Assembly: GCA_900469955.1 (NCBI GenBank) | Contig: UBYX01000003.1 | Location: 62,001 to 126,000 of the forward strand | Direction of reading: 5' to 3' | DNA: 64,000 nt | Origin: Hyphomicrobiales bacterium | Lineage (GTDB): Bacteria > Pseudomonadota > Alphaproteobacteria > Rhizobiales > Rhizobiaceae | The notes under the pieces: generated by a model | Told to the model about the DNA's origin: nothing | The model's input: only the letters and a program-made list of their open reading frames with translations | The model's database searches: none | Program-made: the position numbers and the translations under genes | Shown: one piece after another, positions 26,878-35,517 of the stretch | Position numbering within the stretch: the stretch's first letter is position 1 | Layout of the letters: each line of letters opens with the position of its first letter

Positions 26878-28011
26878 ATGCTTGCTCTTGATACCGCACC
26901 GACATCAACGCAAGAGGAAACCGTGAAGGATGGGTTGCATGGCAACGAGAACTACCTTGCACTTGTCTGGCGCCGGCTGAAGCGATCCTGGACAGGCATG
27001 ATGGGCCTCGTGCTCGTCGCCCTGCTGATCGTGATGGCGATCTTTGCGGATTTCTTTGCGCCCATGGATCCTAAGGCCACTCATGTGGGTTTTGCTCCGC
27101 CGCAGATCATCAGTTTCCGCGACAAGGATGGAAACCTTGCCTTTCCGCCACGGGTCTATGCGCTTGCGGAATCCGAGGAGCTGGACCCGGTTACGTTTCA
27201 ACCCATCCTCGGGGTGGACTACGACAATCCCCGCAATCTTGGCTTTTTTGTCGAAGGCGCAAAATACAGGCTCTTCGGCCTGATACCCGCCGACCGGCAC
27301 TTCTTCGGCACGATCGACGGGGAACCCGTGCATTTCCTCGGCACCGATAAATTCGGCCGCGATGTGTTGTCTCGGGCAATCATCGGATCCCGCATCTCCT
27401 TGATGATCGCGCTCATCGTTGTTGGCATCGTCACCCTGATCGGCACCACCGTAGGCTTGGTATCCGGCTATTTCGGCGGCACCTTCGATGTCTGGTTGCA
27501 GCGATTTGTCGAATTGGTGCTGGCATTCCCGCAACTGCCCCTCTACCTGGCGCTGACCTCGCTCATTCCGATCACGGCCCCCACCAATGTCTTTCTCGGC
27601 TTCGTCATCATCGTCATGTCGGCCCTTGGTTGGGCGCAGATGTCACGCGAGGTGCGCGGCAAGACGATGGCGTTGGCGCGGATCGAATATGTACGCGCGG
27701 CGATCGCCGTCGGCGCCAGCGACCGGCGGATCATCTTCCAGCACATCCTCCCGAACGTGATGAGCCATGTGATCGTCGCCGTCACCCTGCACATACCGAG
27801 CGTCGTACTGCTGGAATCCTTCCTTGGCTTTCTCGGATTTGCGGTGAAGCCACCGCTGATTTCCTGGGGGCTGATGCTGCAGGACACGGCAAACTACTCC
27901 GTCATCGGAAGTTACCCCTGGATTCTCGCCCCCGTCTTCTTCGTGTTGGTTACCGTCTTCGCATTCAATGCGTTGGGCGATGGGCTACGCGACGCAGTGG
28001 ACCCCTATTGA
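26878..28011 (+). CDS. ABC transporter permease (DppC/OppC type), agp system
   Basis: 377 residues, starting 1 nt after the first permease. The DppC-type segment LGTDKFGRDVLSRAIIGSRISL and the EAA loop VRAAIAVGASDRRIIFQHILPNV are clear. A periplasmic insert of roughly 90 residues after the first helix makes it longer than typical DppC (about 300). Confidence 0.93.
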   Translation: MLALDTAPTSTQEETVKDGLHGNENYLALVWRRLKRSWTGMMGLVLVALLIVMAIFADFFAPMDPKATHVGFAPPQIISFRDKDGNLAFPPRVYALAESEELDPVTFQPILGVDYDNPRNLGFFVEGAKYRLFGLIPADRHFFGTIDGEPVHFLGTDKFGRDVLSRAIIGSRISLMIALIVVGIVTLIGTTVGLVSGYFGGTFDVWLQRFVELVLAFPQLPLYLALTSLIPITAPTNVFLGFVIIVMSALGWAQMSREVRGKTMALARIEYVRAAIAVGASDRRIIFQHILPNVMSHVIVAVTLHIPSVVLLESFLGFLGFAVKPPLISWGLMLQDTANYSVIGSYPWILAPVFFVLVTVFAFNALGDGLRDAVDPY

Positions 28012-28021
28012 GGTGATGACG

Positions 28022-29689
28022 ATGGCACTTTCGGTTCTTAACTCCCTCGCCCCGCCACTTCGCCACGATCACGCTCAGCGCTCCGACAAGCCGATCATGG
28101 ATGCGCGCAATATCGGTGTCAGCTTCAAGGTGGAGCACGGCACCGTCGAGGCGGTGAAAGACATTTCCTTCCAGCTTTACCGGGGCGAGACGATCGCCAT
28201 CGTTGGGGAATCCGGCTCCGGAAAATCGGTGACGGCGCGCACCGTCATGGGGCTACTGTCGAAGAGGGCGACCGTCCTGCCGAAATCAAGCATCGACTAC
28301 GACGGCGGCAACATATTGAAGCTTCCGGAAAGAGCCCGCCGCAAGCTGCGCGGCAACCGCATCTCCATGATCTTCCAGGAGCCGATGAGCTCGCTCAACC
28401 CGATCTACACGATCGGCGCTCAGGTCGTCGAAGCGATCCGCATTCATCAGAAGGTAAGCCGCCAACAGGCGGAAGCCCGTGCGCTGGAACTTCTAAAACA
28501 GGTCCAGATTCCCGAGCCCGAGGCGAGGCTGAAGCAATATCCGCATCAGCTCTCCGGAGGGCAACGCCAGCGCGTCATGATCGCCATGGCGCTTGCCAAT
28601 GAACCGGACGTGCTGATCGCCGACGAACCGACAACGGCACTCGATGTGACGGTACAGGCGCAGATCCTCAATCTCATTCGCGATCTCCAGAGGAAGATGC
28701 AGATGGCGGTGATCCTCATCACCCATGATTTGACGATCGTGCGCAAATTCTCCGACTACGTCTATGTCATGCAGCATGGCGAAATGCGTGAACACAATCT
28801 GACTGTACAGCTTTTTGCCGATCCCCAGCATCCGTATACGAAACACCTGCTTGCCTCCGAACCGCGCGGACGGGCCAATCCGCTGCCGGAGGGCTCGAAT
28901 ATCATCCTCGATGCGAAGGGTGTGCGGGTGTCATTCATGCTGCGTCACGGAGGTTTCCTCAAACCCGATCTTCGTGAACTACTGGCCGTCGACAGCCTCA
29001 GCCTCACACTGAGGCGGCACGAAACGCTGGGGCTTGTTGGCGAATCCGGTTCGGGCAAGACCACCTTCGGGCAGGCGTTGGTACGGCTCAACACACCTGA
29101 CCGCGGCGAGATTACCTTTGACGGAAAGCCAATCCATAACCGGTCCAGAACGGAAATGCGGCCTTTGCGCTCCCGCATGCAGATTGTTTTCCAGGACCCA
29201 TTCGCCTCGCTCAATCCGCGCATGACGATCGGGCAGGTCATCGAAGAAGGTCTGATCATCAATGGAATGGGAGTGACTAAGGCTGAGCGGCTTGACCGAG
29301 TGCGCGCCGCGCTTTCTGCCGCCGGCATGCCGGGCAATATTCTCTCGCGCTTCCCGCATGAGTTTTCCGGCGGGCAGCGCCAGCGGATCGCCATCGCCCG
29401 CGCCATCGCGCTCGAACCCGAATTCATCCTGCTCGATGAACCGACGTCGGCCCTCGATCTCTCCGTCCAGGCGCAGATAATCGAGCTTCTGCGCAAGCTG
29501 CAGGATGAGCGCGGCTTGAGTTATCTCTTCATCTCGCATGATCTAAAGGTGGTGCGCGCCCTCTGCCACCGCGTGATCGTCATGCAGCACGGCAAGATCA
29601 TGGAAGAGGGCCCCGTCGACGAAGTTCTCACCCGTCCCAAAACCGCTTACACGGAACGGCTGGTCAAAGCCGCTTTCGATGTCGCCTAA
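28022..29689 (+). CDS. ABC transporter double ATP-binding protein (DppD-DppF fusion), agp system
   Basis: 555 residues containing two complete ATPase domains. The first (about 25-285) has Walker [14 protein letters not shown], signature [16 protein letters not shown] and Walker [12 protein letters not shown]. The second (about 310-555) has [29 protein letters not shown] and [11 protein letters not shown]. This fuses what OppD and OppF do separately. ATG 28022 is preceded by GAGGTGA; ATG 28016 is too close to that site. Confidence 0.94.
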   Translation: MALSVLNSLAPPLRHDHAQRSDKPIMDARNIGVSFKVEHGTVEAVKDISFQLYRGETIAIVGESGSGKSVTARTVMGLLSKRATVLPKSSIDYDGGNILKLPERARRKLRGNRISMIFQEPMSSLNPIYTIGAQVVEAIRIHQKVSRQQAEARALELLKQVQIPEPEARLKQYPHQLSGGQRQRVMIAMALANEPDVLIADEPTTALDVTVQAQILNLIRDLQRKMQMAVILITHDLTIVRKFSDYVYVMQHGEMREHNLTVQLFADPQHPYTKHLLASEPRGRANPLPEGSNIILDAKGVRVSFMLRHGGFLKPDLRELLAVDSLSLTLRRHETLGLVGESGSGKTTFGQALVRLNTPDRGEITFDGKPIHNRSRTEMRPLRSRMQIVFQDPFASLNPRMTIGQVIEEGLIINGMGVTKAERLDRVRAALSAAGMPGNILSRFPHEFSGGQRQRIAIARAIALEPEFILLDEPTSALDLSVQAQIIELLRKLQDERGLSYLFISHDLKVVRALCHRVIVMQHGKIMEEGPVDEVLTRPKTAYTERLVKAAFDVA

Positions 29690-29711
29690 CTACGGAATGC
29701 CGGAGGTTTAC

Positions 29712-31082
29712 ATGGCAGCCAATCCCAAGATCACCTTCATCGGAGCCGGCTCGACCGTCTTTATGAAAAATATCGTCGGCGACGTTCTGCAGCGCCCCGC
29801 GCTGTCGGGCGCAACCATCGCGCTGATGGACGTCAATCCGCAACGGCTCGAGGAAAGCGCGATCGTCGTCAACAAACTGATTTCGACACTCGGGGTCAAA
29901 GCCAGGGCGGAGACCTATTTGGATCAGAAGAAGGCGCTGGCGAACGCGGATTTCGTAGTCGTCGCCTTTCAAATCGGCGGTTATGAACCCTGCACCGTCA
30001 CGGACTTTGAGGTTCCGAAGAAATATGGTCTGCGGCAGACGATTGCCGACACTCTGGGTGTCGGCGGCATCATGCGCGGGCTTCGCACTGTGCCTCATCT
30101 GTGGAAGATCTGCGAAGACATGCGTTCGGTCTGCCCAAATGCGGTCATGCTGCAATATGTGAACCCGATGGCAATCAATACCTGGGCGATCGCCGAGAAA
30201 TATCCGGACATCAAGCAGGTCGGCCTCTGCCACTCGGTTCAGGGAACGGCCATGGAACTTGCCCATGATCTCGACATCCCCTACGAGGAGATCCGCTATC
30301 GCTCGGCCGGTATCAACCATATGGCCTTCTTCCTGACCTTCGAGCATCGCCAGCCGGATGGCTCCTACAGGAACCTCTATCCGGACCTTCTTCGCGCCTA
30401 TCGCGAAGGCAGAGCGCCCAAACCCGGCTGGAACCCGCGCTGCCCGAACAAGGTGCGCTATGAAATGCTGACGCGGCTTGGCTATTTCGTCACCGAAAGT
30501 TCCGAACATTTCGCCGAATACACCCCCTATTTCATCAAGGAGGGGCGCGAGGACCTGATCGAGAAATTCGGCATCCCGCTTGATGAATATCCCAAGCGTT
30601 GCATCGAGCAGATCGAGCGCTGGAAAGGACAGGCTGAGGCTTACCGAAGTGCCGACAAGATCGAGGTGCAGCCCTCTAAGGAATACGCGTCCTCCATCAT
30701 CAATTCCATTTGGACCGGCGAGCCCTCGGTGATCTACGGCAATCTGCGAAACAACGGCTGCATCACCTCCTTGCCCGACAATTGTGCGGCGGAAGTGCCC
30801 TGCCTTGTCGATGCGTCCGGTATCCAGCCCACCTTTATCGGCGACCTGCCGCCGCAGCTCACCGCTCTGATGCGAACCAATATCAACGTGCAAGAGTTGA
30901 CGGTGCAGGCGCTGATGACCGAAAACCGCGAACACATATATCACGCCGCGATGATGGATCCGCACACCGCGGCCGAGCTTGATCTCGACCAAATCTGGTC
31001 TCTGGTAGACGATCTACTTTATGCTCACGATCCCTGGCTTCCGGAATGGGCCCGGTCCGGGCGCAAGGCTCGCGTGGCTTGA
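29712..31082 (+). CDS. melA: Alpha-galactosidase MelA (glycoside hydrolase family 4)
   Basis: 456 residues, strongly resembling enterobacterial MelA throughout: KITFIGAGSTVFMKNIVGDVL, VVVAFQIGGYEPCTVTDFEV, QTIADTLGVGGIMRGLRTVP, GLCHSVQGTAMELAHDL and FVTESSEHFAEYTPYFI. The Cys and His metal ligands lie in the GLCHS segment and in AGINHMAF. NAD+ and Mn2+ dependence is known for this family. GGAGG lies 6 nt before ATG 29712. It closes the agp operon and hydrolyses melibiose/raffinose-type sugars in the cytoplasm. Confidence 0.93.
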   Translation: MAANPKITFIGAGSTVFMKNIVGDVLQRPALSGATIALMDVNPQRLEESAIVVNKLISTLGVKARAETYLDQKKALANADFVVVAFQIGGYEPCTVTDFEVPKKYGLRQTIADTLGVGGIMRGLRTVPHLWKICEDMRSVCPNAVMLQYVNPMAINTWAIAEKYPDIKQVGLCHSVQGTAMELAHDLDIPYEEIRYRSAGINHMAFFLTFEHRQPDGSYRNLYPDLLRAYREGRAPKPGWNPRCPNKVRYEMLTRLGYFVTESSEHFAEYTPYFIKEGREDLIEKFGIPLDEYPKRCIEQIERWKGQAEAYRSADKIEVQPSKEYASSIINSIWTGEPSVIYGNLRNNGCITSLPDNCAAEVPCLVDASGIQPTFIGDLPPQLTALMRTNINVQELTVQALMTENREHIYHAAMMDPHTAAELDLDQIWSLVDDLLYAHDPWLPEWARSGRKARVA

Positions 31083-31214
31083 ACCTGCGCTGACCAACAT
31101 AGAGCGAAGGCCCTTTGGTGAGGGCTTCGAATTCATATCGCAAGTTGGCTGGTTCAGGCCTGACCTCAGCTGGCATCTCTCTCTGCCCTGGCTTTCAAAA
31201 CCTTGGGCTTGCTT

Positions 31215-31237
31215 CGCCGTCGCGCCTACCGACGGCG
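31215..31237. terminator. Hairpin in the 3' region of melA
   Basis: Perfect 8-bp stem CGCCGTCG (31215-31222) with CGACGGCG (31230-31237) and a 7-nt loop, 133 bp after melA and before the lacI-type promoter. No T tract follows, so termination here is uncertain. Confidence 0.35.
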
Positions 31238-31268
31238 CAGACGCGCGACGTCCAAGCCCGACCTCGAA

Positions 31269-31286
31269 TGAGAAAACGTTTTCTCA
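31269..31286. promoter_or_regulatory. LacI-family operator, copy 1
   Basis: A perfect 18-bp palindrome, TGAGAAAACGTTTTCTCA, with a central CG as in typical LacI/GalR-family sites. It lies 58 bp before the repressor's likely start codon and just before a possible -35 box TTGACT (31289-31294). Probably the autoregulatory operator of the adjacent repressor and its operon. Confidence 0.8.
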
Positions 31287-31302
31287 TATTGACTCTCTCC
31301 GA

Positions 31303-31318
31303 GAGAAAAGGTTTTCTC
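31303..31318. promoter_or_regulatory. LacI-family operator, copy 2
   Basis: Arms GAGAAAA and TTTTCTC identical to copy 1, here with a central GG. The centres of the two copies are 33 bp apart, about three helical turns, so two repressor dimers could sit on the same face of the DNA. It would cover the -10 region of a promoter using TTGACT at 31289. Confidence 0.75.
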
Positions 31319-31343
31319 AATCCTGATTTGGAGGGAGGCCAAT

Positions 31344-32363
31344 CTGACAAAGCTGCGAAACAGGAACGGCCGCGTCACCATTCACGACCTCGCCACGGCG
31401 GCCGGCGTCAGTGTCTCGACCGTCTCGAAAGCCTTAAACGACAATGGGCGGATGGCAGACGAAACCCGTGCACGGATCAAGCGTATCGCCGCCGAAATCG
31501 GTTTCCGGCCCAATGCGCTGGCCCGTGGCCTGCTGTCGAACCGCTCCTTCACTATAGGCCTTTTGACAAACGACACCTACGGGCGGTTCACCCTGCCGGT
31601 CATGGCCGGAATCTCGGAGGCATTGGTCGATCACGGGGTTTCGGTTTTTCTCTGCGCGATTGAAGACGATCCCGCACTCGGCAAGATCCATGTCGACGCC
31701 ATGCTGGACAAGCAGGTGGACGGCATCATAGCCACGGGCAAGCGGATCGACGGCTCTCTGCCGGTCGATCTCTCCGGCCTCCCAGTCCCTGTCGTCTATG
31801 CGTTTACGACGGGCGCTCCGGACAGCGTGACATTTACCGCGGATGACGGCCATGGCGCAACGCTTGCAGCCACTCGGCTCAAGGAGATAGGGCGCAAACG
31901 TCTGGCTCACGTCACGGGTCCGGATGATTTCGCAGCCGTTCACGCGCGCGCCGCAGCCTTCCGCGACGTGGCGGGCCGCGATGCTCCTGTTCTTTACGGA
32001 ACCTGGTCGGAGAAATGGGGGCATGAGGCCGTCGACCGGCTGTGGAGATTGGGGAAAGAACGCCCCGACGGCATTTTCTGCGGCAACGACCAGATTGCCC
32101 GCGGCGTCATCGACGCCCTGCGTGAGCGTGGCGTCTGCGTGCCGGAAGACGTCTCCGTAATCGGCTTCGACAACTGGGAGATCGTCGCCGCGCAGAGCCG
32201 GCCACCCCTGACCACCATCGACATGAATCTCAAGGAGCTCGGCCGTCAGGCCGGCCTCACGGTACTCGCGCTCGGCGAGGGCAGGCCCGTGGAAGCGGGC
32301 CTGCGCAAGCTGCCCTGCCGGCTGGTCGTGCGTCAGTCCTGTTCCGCCACGCTACAATCATAA
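31344..32363 (+). CDS. LacI family transcriptional repressor (apparent CTG start)
   Basis: 339 residues if translation starts at CTG 31344. The N-terminal DNA-binding domain VTIHDLATAAGVSVSTVSKALND is complete only in this frame upstream of the first ATG (31452), which falls inside it. The frame has no ATG, GTG or TTG between the in-frame stop at 31290-31292 and 31452, yet a strong GGAGGGAGG (31330-31338) lies 5 nt before the CTG. The periplasmic-binding-like sensor follows (IGLLTNDTYGRFTLPVMAGI to RLVVRQS). It sits directly upstream of the sugar operon and downstream of two operators, so it should repress itself and that operon. Confidence 0.85.
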   Translation: MTKLRNRNGRVTIHDLATAAGVSVSTVSKALNDNGRMADETRARIKRIAAEIGFRPNALARGLLSNRSFTIGLLTNDTYGRFTLPVMAGISEALVDHGVSVFLCAIEDDPALGKIHVDAMLDKQVDGIIATGKRIDGSLPVDLSGLPVPVVYAFTTGAPDSVTFTADDGHGATLAATRLKEIGRKRLAHVTGPDDFAAVHARAAAFRDVAGRDAPVLYGTWSEKWGHEAVDRLWRLGKERPDGIFCGNDQIARGVIDALRERGVCVPEDVSVIGFDNWEIVAAQSRPPLTTIDMNLKELGRQAGLTVLALGEGRPVEAGLRKLPCRLVVRQSCSATLQS

Positions 32364-32408
32364 CCAGGAGGAAGGAGCCGAGGCGGCTCCATGACAAGGA
32401 GGAAGTAC

Positions 32409-33644
32409 ATGCTCAGGAAACTGCTTTTCGCGACAGCACTCGTCTCCGTTCTCGGCTCCGGGGCTGCCTCCGCCGAAACGATCAACATGTGGGTTCGTTC
32501 GGGGATCGGCGACTCCTTCAAGGAGGTGGTCAAGGCCTACAACGCCGCGCGGGAGGACAAGGTGGAACTCACCGAGGTACCTTTCTCGGAACTGGTGCAG
32601 AAATACGCGACAGCCATTGCCGGCGGTCAGGCGCCGGACGCGCTGTCCCTCGATCTCATCTACACACCGGCCTTCGCGGCCGCCGGCCAGCTTGAAGACA
32701 TGACGGACTGGGCAAAATCACTGACTTATTTCAAGTCTCTATCGCCTTCGCACGTCAAGCTCGGCACTTATGAAGAGCGCATCTACGGTCTGCCGCTGCT
32801 CGTCGAGACATCGATCTTCGCCTGGAACAAGGGCCTCTACAAACAAGCCGGTCTCGATCCCGAGAAGGCGCCGACGACCTGGGAGGAAATCACCGCCAAT
32901 GCCGAAAAGATCCGGGCACTCGGCGACAATACCTATGGCTTCTACTTCTCCGGAGGCGGCTGCGGCGGCTGCGCGATCTTCACTTTCACCCCGCTCGTCT
33001 GGGGTGCAGGCGCCGACATCCTGTCGGAGGACGGAAAGACTGCGACGCTCGATACGCCGCAGATGCGAAAAGCGATTGATATCTACCGCAATCTCGTTGC
33101 AAAGGACACGGTGCCAGCGGGCGCGGCGAGCGACAACGGGGTGAACTTCCTCAGCATCACCAACGGCAAGATCGGGCAACAGAGCCTTGGCGCCTTCGCG
33201 ATCGGCACGCTTGTCACGAAGCATCCCGAGATCGATTTTGGCGTGGCACTCATTCCAGGCGTTGACGGCAAGCCCTCCTCCTTTGCCGGGGGCGACAATT
33301 TCGTCGTCACCAAAGGTACTCCGAAACTCTCTGCCGTGAAGAAGTTCATCGAATATACCTATTCGATGGAAGGCCAGGAGATCATGGCCAAATATGGCAG
33401 CCTGCCGACCCGCGGCGACATTGCCGACGATGTGCTGAAAGGGTTGGATCCGCGGCTCAACGTTGCCAAAGATGCTATCGCCGTCGCCAAGACGCCGTAC
33501 ACCCTGCAGTTCAACGACCTGATCAACAGCGCCAACGGCCCTTGGGCAACTTTCATCAATGCTGCGATTTTTGGGAACGACGTCGACGGCGCCTTTGAAA
33601 ACGCCCAGTCCGAAATGCAGTCGATAATCGACGCCGCGCAATAG
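32409..33644 (+). CDS. Sugar ABC transporter substrate-binding protein (LacE-like, family 1)
   Basis: 411 residues. The signal peptide ends near GAASAETINMW. Family 1 features include TEVPFSELVQKYATAIAGGQAPD and YGLPLLVETSIFAWNKGLYKQAG. ATG 32409 has GGAGG 6 nt upstream; ATG 32391 is less well placed. First structural gene of an operon with the gene order of rhizobial lacEFG-Z-K. Confidence 0.92.
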   Translation: MLRKLLFATALVSVLGSGAASAETINMWVRSGIGDSFKEVVKAYNAAREDKVELTEVPFSELVQKYATAIAGGQAPDALSLDLIYTPAFAAAGQLEDMTDWAKSLTYFKSLSPSHVKLGTYEERIYGLPLLVETSIFAWNKGLYKQAGLDPEKAPTTWEEITANAEKIRALGDNTYGFYFSGGGCGGCAIFTFTPLVWGAGADILSEDGKTATLDTPQMRKAIDIYRNLVAKDTVPAGAASDNGVNFLSITNGKIGQQSLGAFAIGTLVTKHPEIDFGVALIPGVDGKPSSFAGGDNFVVTKGTPKLSAVKKFIEYTYSMEGQEIMAKYGSLPTRGDIADDVLKGLDPRLNVAKDAIAVAKTPYTLQFNDLINSANGPWATFINAAIFGNDVDGAFENAQSEMQSIIDAAQ

Positions 33645-33713
33645 GAAAGCATGATGCCACGGAGGGGCGTGTTTACGTTCCTCCCTCGACTTCAGCAGAG
33701 CGAAGGTGACCCC

Positions 33714-34631
33714 ATGACGATGCCCGCCATCGCATCCCTGCCCGCGCGCAAACGCAGACGGCGCAGTTCCGGCTGGCTAGGCCTTGCCTATATCGCTCCG
33801 GCGATCGCGCTCGTTACGGTCTTCTTCGTTCTGCCGGTGCTTTTCACGCTCTGGATGAGCCTCCACCGCTGGCCACTACTCGGGGCGCCGCGCTGGATCG
33901 GGCTCGGGAACTATCTGCGTATGTTCGATGACGCTCGTTTTCTCGCCGCGCTCGGCTTTACCACGCATTATACTGTGGTCGTGACGATTGCCATCTTCGC
34001 TATCGCCTTCCCGCTCGCCTTCTTCGTCGAGAAGCAGCGCCCGCTCGTGTCCATCTATCGCACCGTCATCTTCCTGCCGGTCGTCGTTGGCCTTGCCTCG
34101 GCTTCACTCCTTTGGGTGTGGCTGGCCAATGTCGACAGCGGCCTTCTCTCGCCGGTCCTTCAAATGCTCGGCCTGACGGAACGGCGCCTCAACCTGCTCG
34201 CCACCTTCGACACGGCATTCCTGACCGTGATCGTTATGGTGGTCTGGAAAATCGCGGGCTTCACGATGATCATCCTGCTGACCGGCCTTCAGGCCATTCC
34301 AACGGAACTGACCGAGGCCGCCCGGATAGACGGCGCGCGTCCCTGGCAGCGCTTCCGTCACCTCACTCTGCCACTGATGCGCCGCACCCTCGCCCTTGCC
34401 CTGATCCTTTCGATCACAGGCTCGATCCTCGCCTTCGACCAATTCTATATCATGACGAGCGGCGGCCCGCAGAACCGCATGATTTCCGTCGTCTATTACA
34501 TCTTCAATCAGTCCTTCGTGTCCTTCAACCTGGGATACGGCGCTGCCCTCTCGATCGCGCTCCTGGTAATCCTGGTCCTGATCAGCGTCGTCCAGCTCTG
34601 GCTGCTCAAAGTGGGGGGCGAGCGGCCATGA
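33714..34631 (+). CDS. Sugar ABC transporter permease (MalF type, LacF-like)
   Basis: 305 residues with six membrane segments. The EAA loop is TEAARIDGARPWQRFRHLTLPLM. A basic N-terminus (RKRRRRSS) precedes the first helix. ATG 33714 has AAGGTGA close upstream; an in-frame ATG at 33651 would add 21 unconserved-looking residues. Overlaps the next permease by ATGA. Confidence 0.93.
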   Translation: MTMPAIASLPARKRRRRSSGWLGLAYIAPAIALVTVFFVLPVLFTLWMSLHRWPLLGAPRWIGLGNYLRMFDDARFLAALGFTTHYTVVVTIAIFAIAFPLAFFVEKQRPLVSIYRTVIFLPVVVGLASASLLWVWLANVDSGLLSPVLQMLGLTERRLNLLATFDTAFLTVIVMVVWKIAGFTMIILLTGLQAIPTELTEAARIDGARPWQRFRHLTLPLMRRTLALALILSITGSILAFDQFYIMTSGGPQNRMISVVYYIFNQSFVSFNLGYGAALSIALLVILVLISVVQLWLLKVGGERP

Positions 34632-35491
34632 CGATGCGCAGCAAGCGCCGCGCCCGCCGAGCATTCTGGATCGGCATCGCCTACAATGGCATCGGGCTCG
34701 GCACGGCCTTCTTCTTCCTCGCGCCTTTTTTCGTCGGTATCCTGGCATCGTTCCGGCCCAGCGCCGAGAGCGGCCGGCCGCCTCTGCCGCCCTGGCCTCT
34801 GACCGGCTTCAGCTTCGATGCCTATCGTACGCTCGACGGCTTCGGCGCCGGCATCTGGCAGCACACGATCAACTCTCTGATCGTCTCCTTGGGAACCGTG
34901 GTGCTGACGGTCGTCGTCAGCGTGCTCGCGGGTTACGGTTTCTCGCGTTACCGGTTTCCTTTGAAGAACGTGCTTTTTGTCCTCATCATCGCAACGCTGA
35001 TGATCCCGTTCCAGTCGATCCTGACGCCGCTCTTCATCATCCTGGCGAAGCTCGGGCTGAACAATTCGCTCTTCGGCCTGATGCTGATCTACGTGACGCT
35101 TCAGCTGCCCTTTTCCGTCTTCATGATGCGCAACGCCTTCGACGCTGTACCGAAGGAGATCGAGGAGGCCGCGCGTATCGACGGCGCCCGCGACATCAAA
35201 CTGCTCGCGCGCGTGCTTCTGCCGCTGGTGATGCCCGGGGTCTCGACCGTTTCGATCTTCGCCTTCCTCAACGCATGGAACGAGTTTCTCGCCGCGCTCG
35301 TCCTGCTCTCCAGCAACGGGAACTACACCCTGCCGGTGCTGATGACCGCAGTCCGCGCCGGGCGCCTCGGAGCGATCGACTGGGGGGCCGTCCAGGCGGG
35401 CGTTACCGTGATGATCATCCCCTGCCTGTTCGTCTTCCTGCTTCTTCAGCGCTACTACATGCGCGGGCTCATGGCCGGTGCGGTGAAATAA
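34628..35491 (+). CDS. Sugar ABC transporter permease (MalG type, LacG-like)
   Basis: 287 residues with six membrane segments. The EAA loop is EEAARIDGARDIKLLARVLLPLV. It starts at the ATGA overlap with the preceding permease, and the C-terminus LLQRYYMRGLMAGAVK is typical of MalG relatives. Confidence 0.94.
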   Translation: MTMRSKRRARRAFWIGIAYNGIGLGTAFFFLAPFFVGILASFRPSAESGRPPLPPWPLTGFSFDAYRTLDGFGAGIWQHTINSLIVSLGTVVLTVVVSVLAGYGFSRYRFPLKNVLFVLIIATLMIPFQSILTPLFIILAKLGLNNSLFGLMLIYVTLQLPFSVFMMRNAFDAVPKEIEEAARIDGARDIKLLARVLLPLVMPGVSTVSIFAFLNAWNEFLAALVLLSSNGNYTLPVLMTAVRAGRLGAIDWGAVQAGVTVMIIPCLFVFLLLQRYYMRGLMAGAVK

Positions 35492-35517
35492 ATTATCGAC
35501 AAAGTGAAAGTGAGCCG

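Noticed and set aside
29664..30992. 442-codon minus-strand frame over melA
   Set aside because: Fully antisense to a very well supported MelA gene; no family features.
31452..32363. LacI-type repressor starting at the first ATG
   Set aside because: This start would delete most of the helix-turn-helix; the upstream CTG with a strong ribosome-binding site restores a full-length protein.
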